DNA from: JBKEDG01 sp047973085
GTDB taxonomy: Bacteria; Bacillota_I; Bacilli_A; JBKEDG01
Assembly: GCA_047973085.1 (NCBI GenBank)
Contig: JBKEBI010000041.1
Coordinates: 1 to 6,476 of the forward strand
DNA: 6,476 nt
Direction of reading: 5' to 3'
A program made the position numbers and the translations under genes. Positions 6,035-6,476 of this stretch are shown here, piece by piece (positions within the stretch are counted from its first letter, which is position 1; each line of letters opens with the position of its first letter). The notes under the pieces are model-generated. The model did no database searches, was not told the origin of the DNA, and saw only the letters and a program-made list of their open reading frames with translations.

Positions 6035-6476
6035 ATGGTTGAAATGTTAATAATTATAGTACTTGCTTTTATTCTAGATAGTATTATTGGAGATCCGCAA
6101 AGTATTATGCATCCAGTTCGATTGATAGGACATTTAATAAGTTTTTTCACTAGTATTTATAAAAAAAATAGTGTGAATAATCATATTTTAAGTTTTATTT
6201 ATGGAGGATTGATGGCAATAATTGTTATCCTAGTAACATTTTTTAGTACTTATATCGTGATTGAAATTTCACTTAAAATCAATCAGTATTTCGGATACTT
6301 TATTCAAGTTTTATTATGTTATTATGCTATTTCACCAAAAGCTTTAAAAGTAGAAAGTATGAAAGTTTACAACGCATTAAAGAAGCGAGATATAAATCAA
6401 GCAAGAGAAAATCTGTCTTATATTGTTGGTCGTGATACTAAAAACTTAAATGAAGAAGGGATTATTAAAGCTACTA
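6035..6476 (+). CDS. cbiB: Adenosylcobinamide-phosphate synthase CbiB, N-terminal part (3' end outside window)
   Basis: Integral membrane enzyme that joins adenosylcobyric acid to (R)-1-aminopropan-2-ol or its phosphate, a late step of cobalamin synthesis. The first 147 residues are visible (full-length family members are about 310), and the frame runs off the window without a stop. Family hallmarks are present: LDSIIGDP (14-21), HPVRLIGHLI (26-35) and the strongly conserved SYIVGRDTKNL (128-138) followed by EEGIIKAT. Hydrophobic stretches at about 4-18, 51-76 and 87-100 are membrane segments. The gene lies 30 bases after cbiK with no terminator between them, so it belongs to the same operon; more corrin genes are expected downstream. 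The 6032 ATG is an equally readable alternative start one codon earlier. Confidence 0.92.
   Translation, partial: MVEMLIIIVLAFILDSIIGDPQSIMHPVRLIGHLISFFTSIYKKNSVNNHILSFIYGGLMAIIVILVTFFSTYIVIEISLKINQYFGYFIQVLLCYYAISPKALKVESMKVYNALKKRDINQARENLSYIVGRDTKNLNEEGIIKAT

Noticed and set aside
5803..6150. 115-codon - strand frame spanning the cbiK/cbiB junction
   Set aside because: Antisense to two well-supported genes, including conserved CbiK and CbiB motifs, and Ile/Ser-rich as expected from the reverse of A/T-rich codons.

Overview
This is an AT-rich, densely packed bacterial window with every gene on the + strand. Short Shine-Dalgarno sites (GGAGG, AGGTGA, GGTGAT), a lipobox lipoprotein, terminator-type RNA control and an anaerobic (CbiK-type) cobalamin route suggest a low-GC, probably anaerobic Firmicute of the clostridial kind. 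No species is claimed. TGG is the Trp codon, and TAA, TAG and TGA are all used as stops, so the code looks standard.

Left part (1-2064): the end of a membrane protein of the DUF4956 type, entering from outside the window, is followed 8 bases later by a secreted lipoprotein. The lipoprotein has a repetitive, Asp/Gly-rich right-handed beta-helix that resembles the Cthe_2159 carbohydrate-binding family. A 14-bp hairpin at 2030-2063 closes this transcription unit.

Middle (about 2065-2491): a gene-free leader of roughly 430 bases. It holds a plausible promoter, a compact cobalamin (B12) riboswitch aptamer (about 2167-2301), a terminator-like hairpin directly after it (2300-2336) and a second, stronger Rho-independent terminator (2411-2451) that ends 30 bases before the SD of the first operon gene. 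ORFs that can be drawn across this leader are spurious.

Right part (2492-6476): a cobalt/cobalamin operon in the order cbiQ-cbiO-cbiM-cbiN-cbiK-cbiB, with cbiB cut by the window end. CbiM, CbiN, CbiQ and CbiO form a complete ECF-type cobalt importer (substrate-binding membrane protein, accessory protein, coupling T component, ATPase). CbiK inserts the imported Co2+ into sirohydrochlorin, the early-cobalt entry to the anaerobic corrin pathway. CbiB attaches the aminopropanol arm late in the pathway. Several junctions overlap by a few bases, which suggests translational coupling. The expected logic is negative feedback: cobalamin bound to the leader RNA shuts off cobalt uptake and corrin synthesis.

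Nothing here looks like a wholly new system. The points worth a second look are the compact aptamer with two successive terminator-like hairpins, the swapped QO-MN gene order, an altered coupling motif in CbiQ, and the DUF4956/beta-helix lipoprotein pair.
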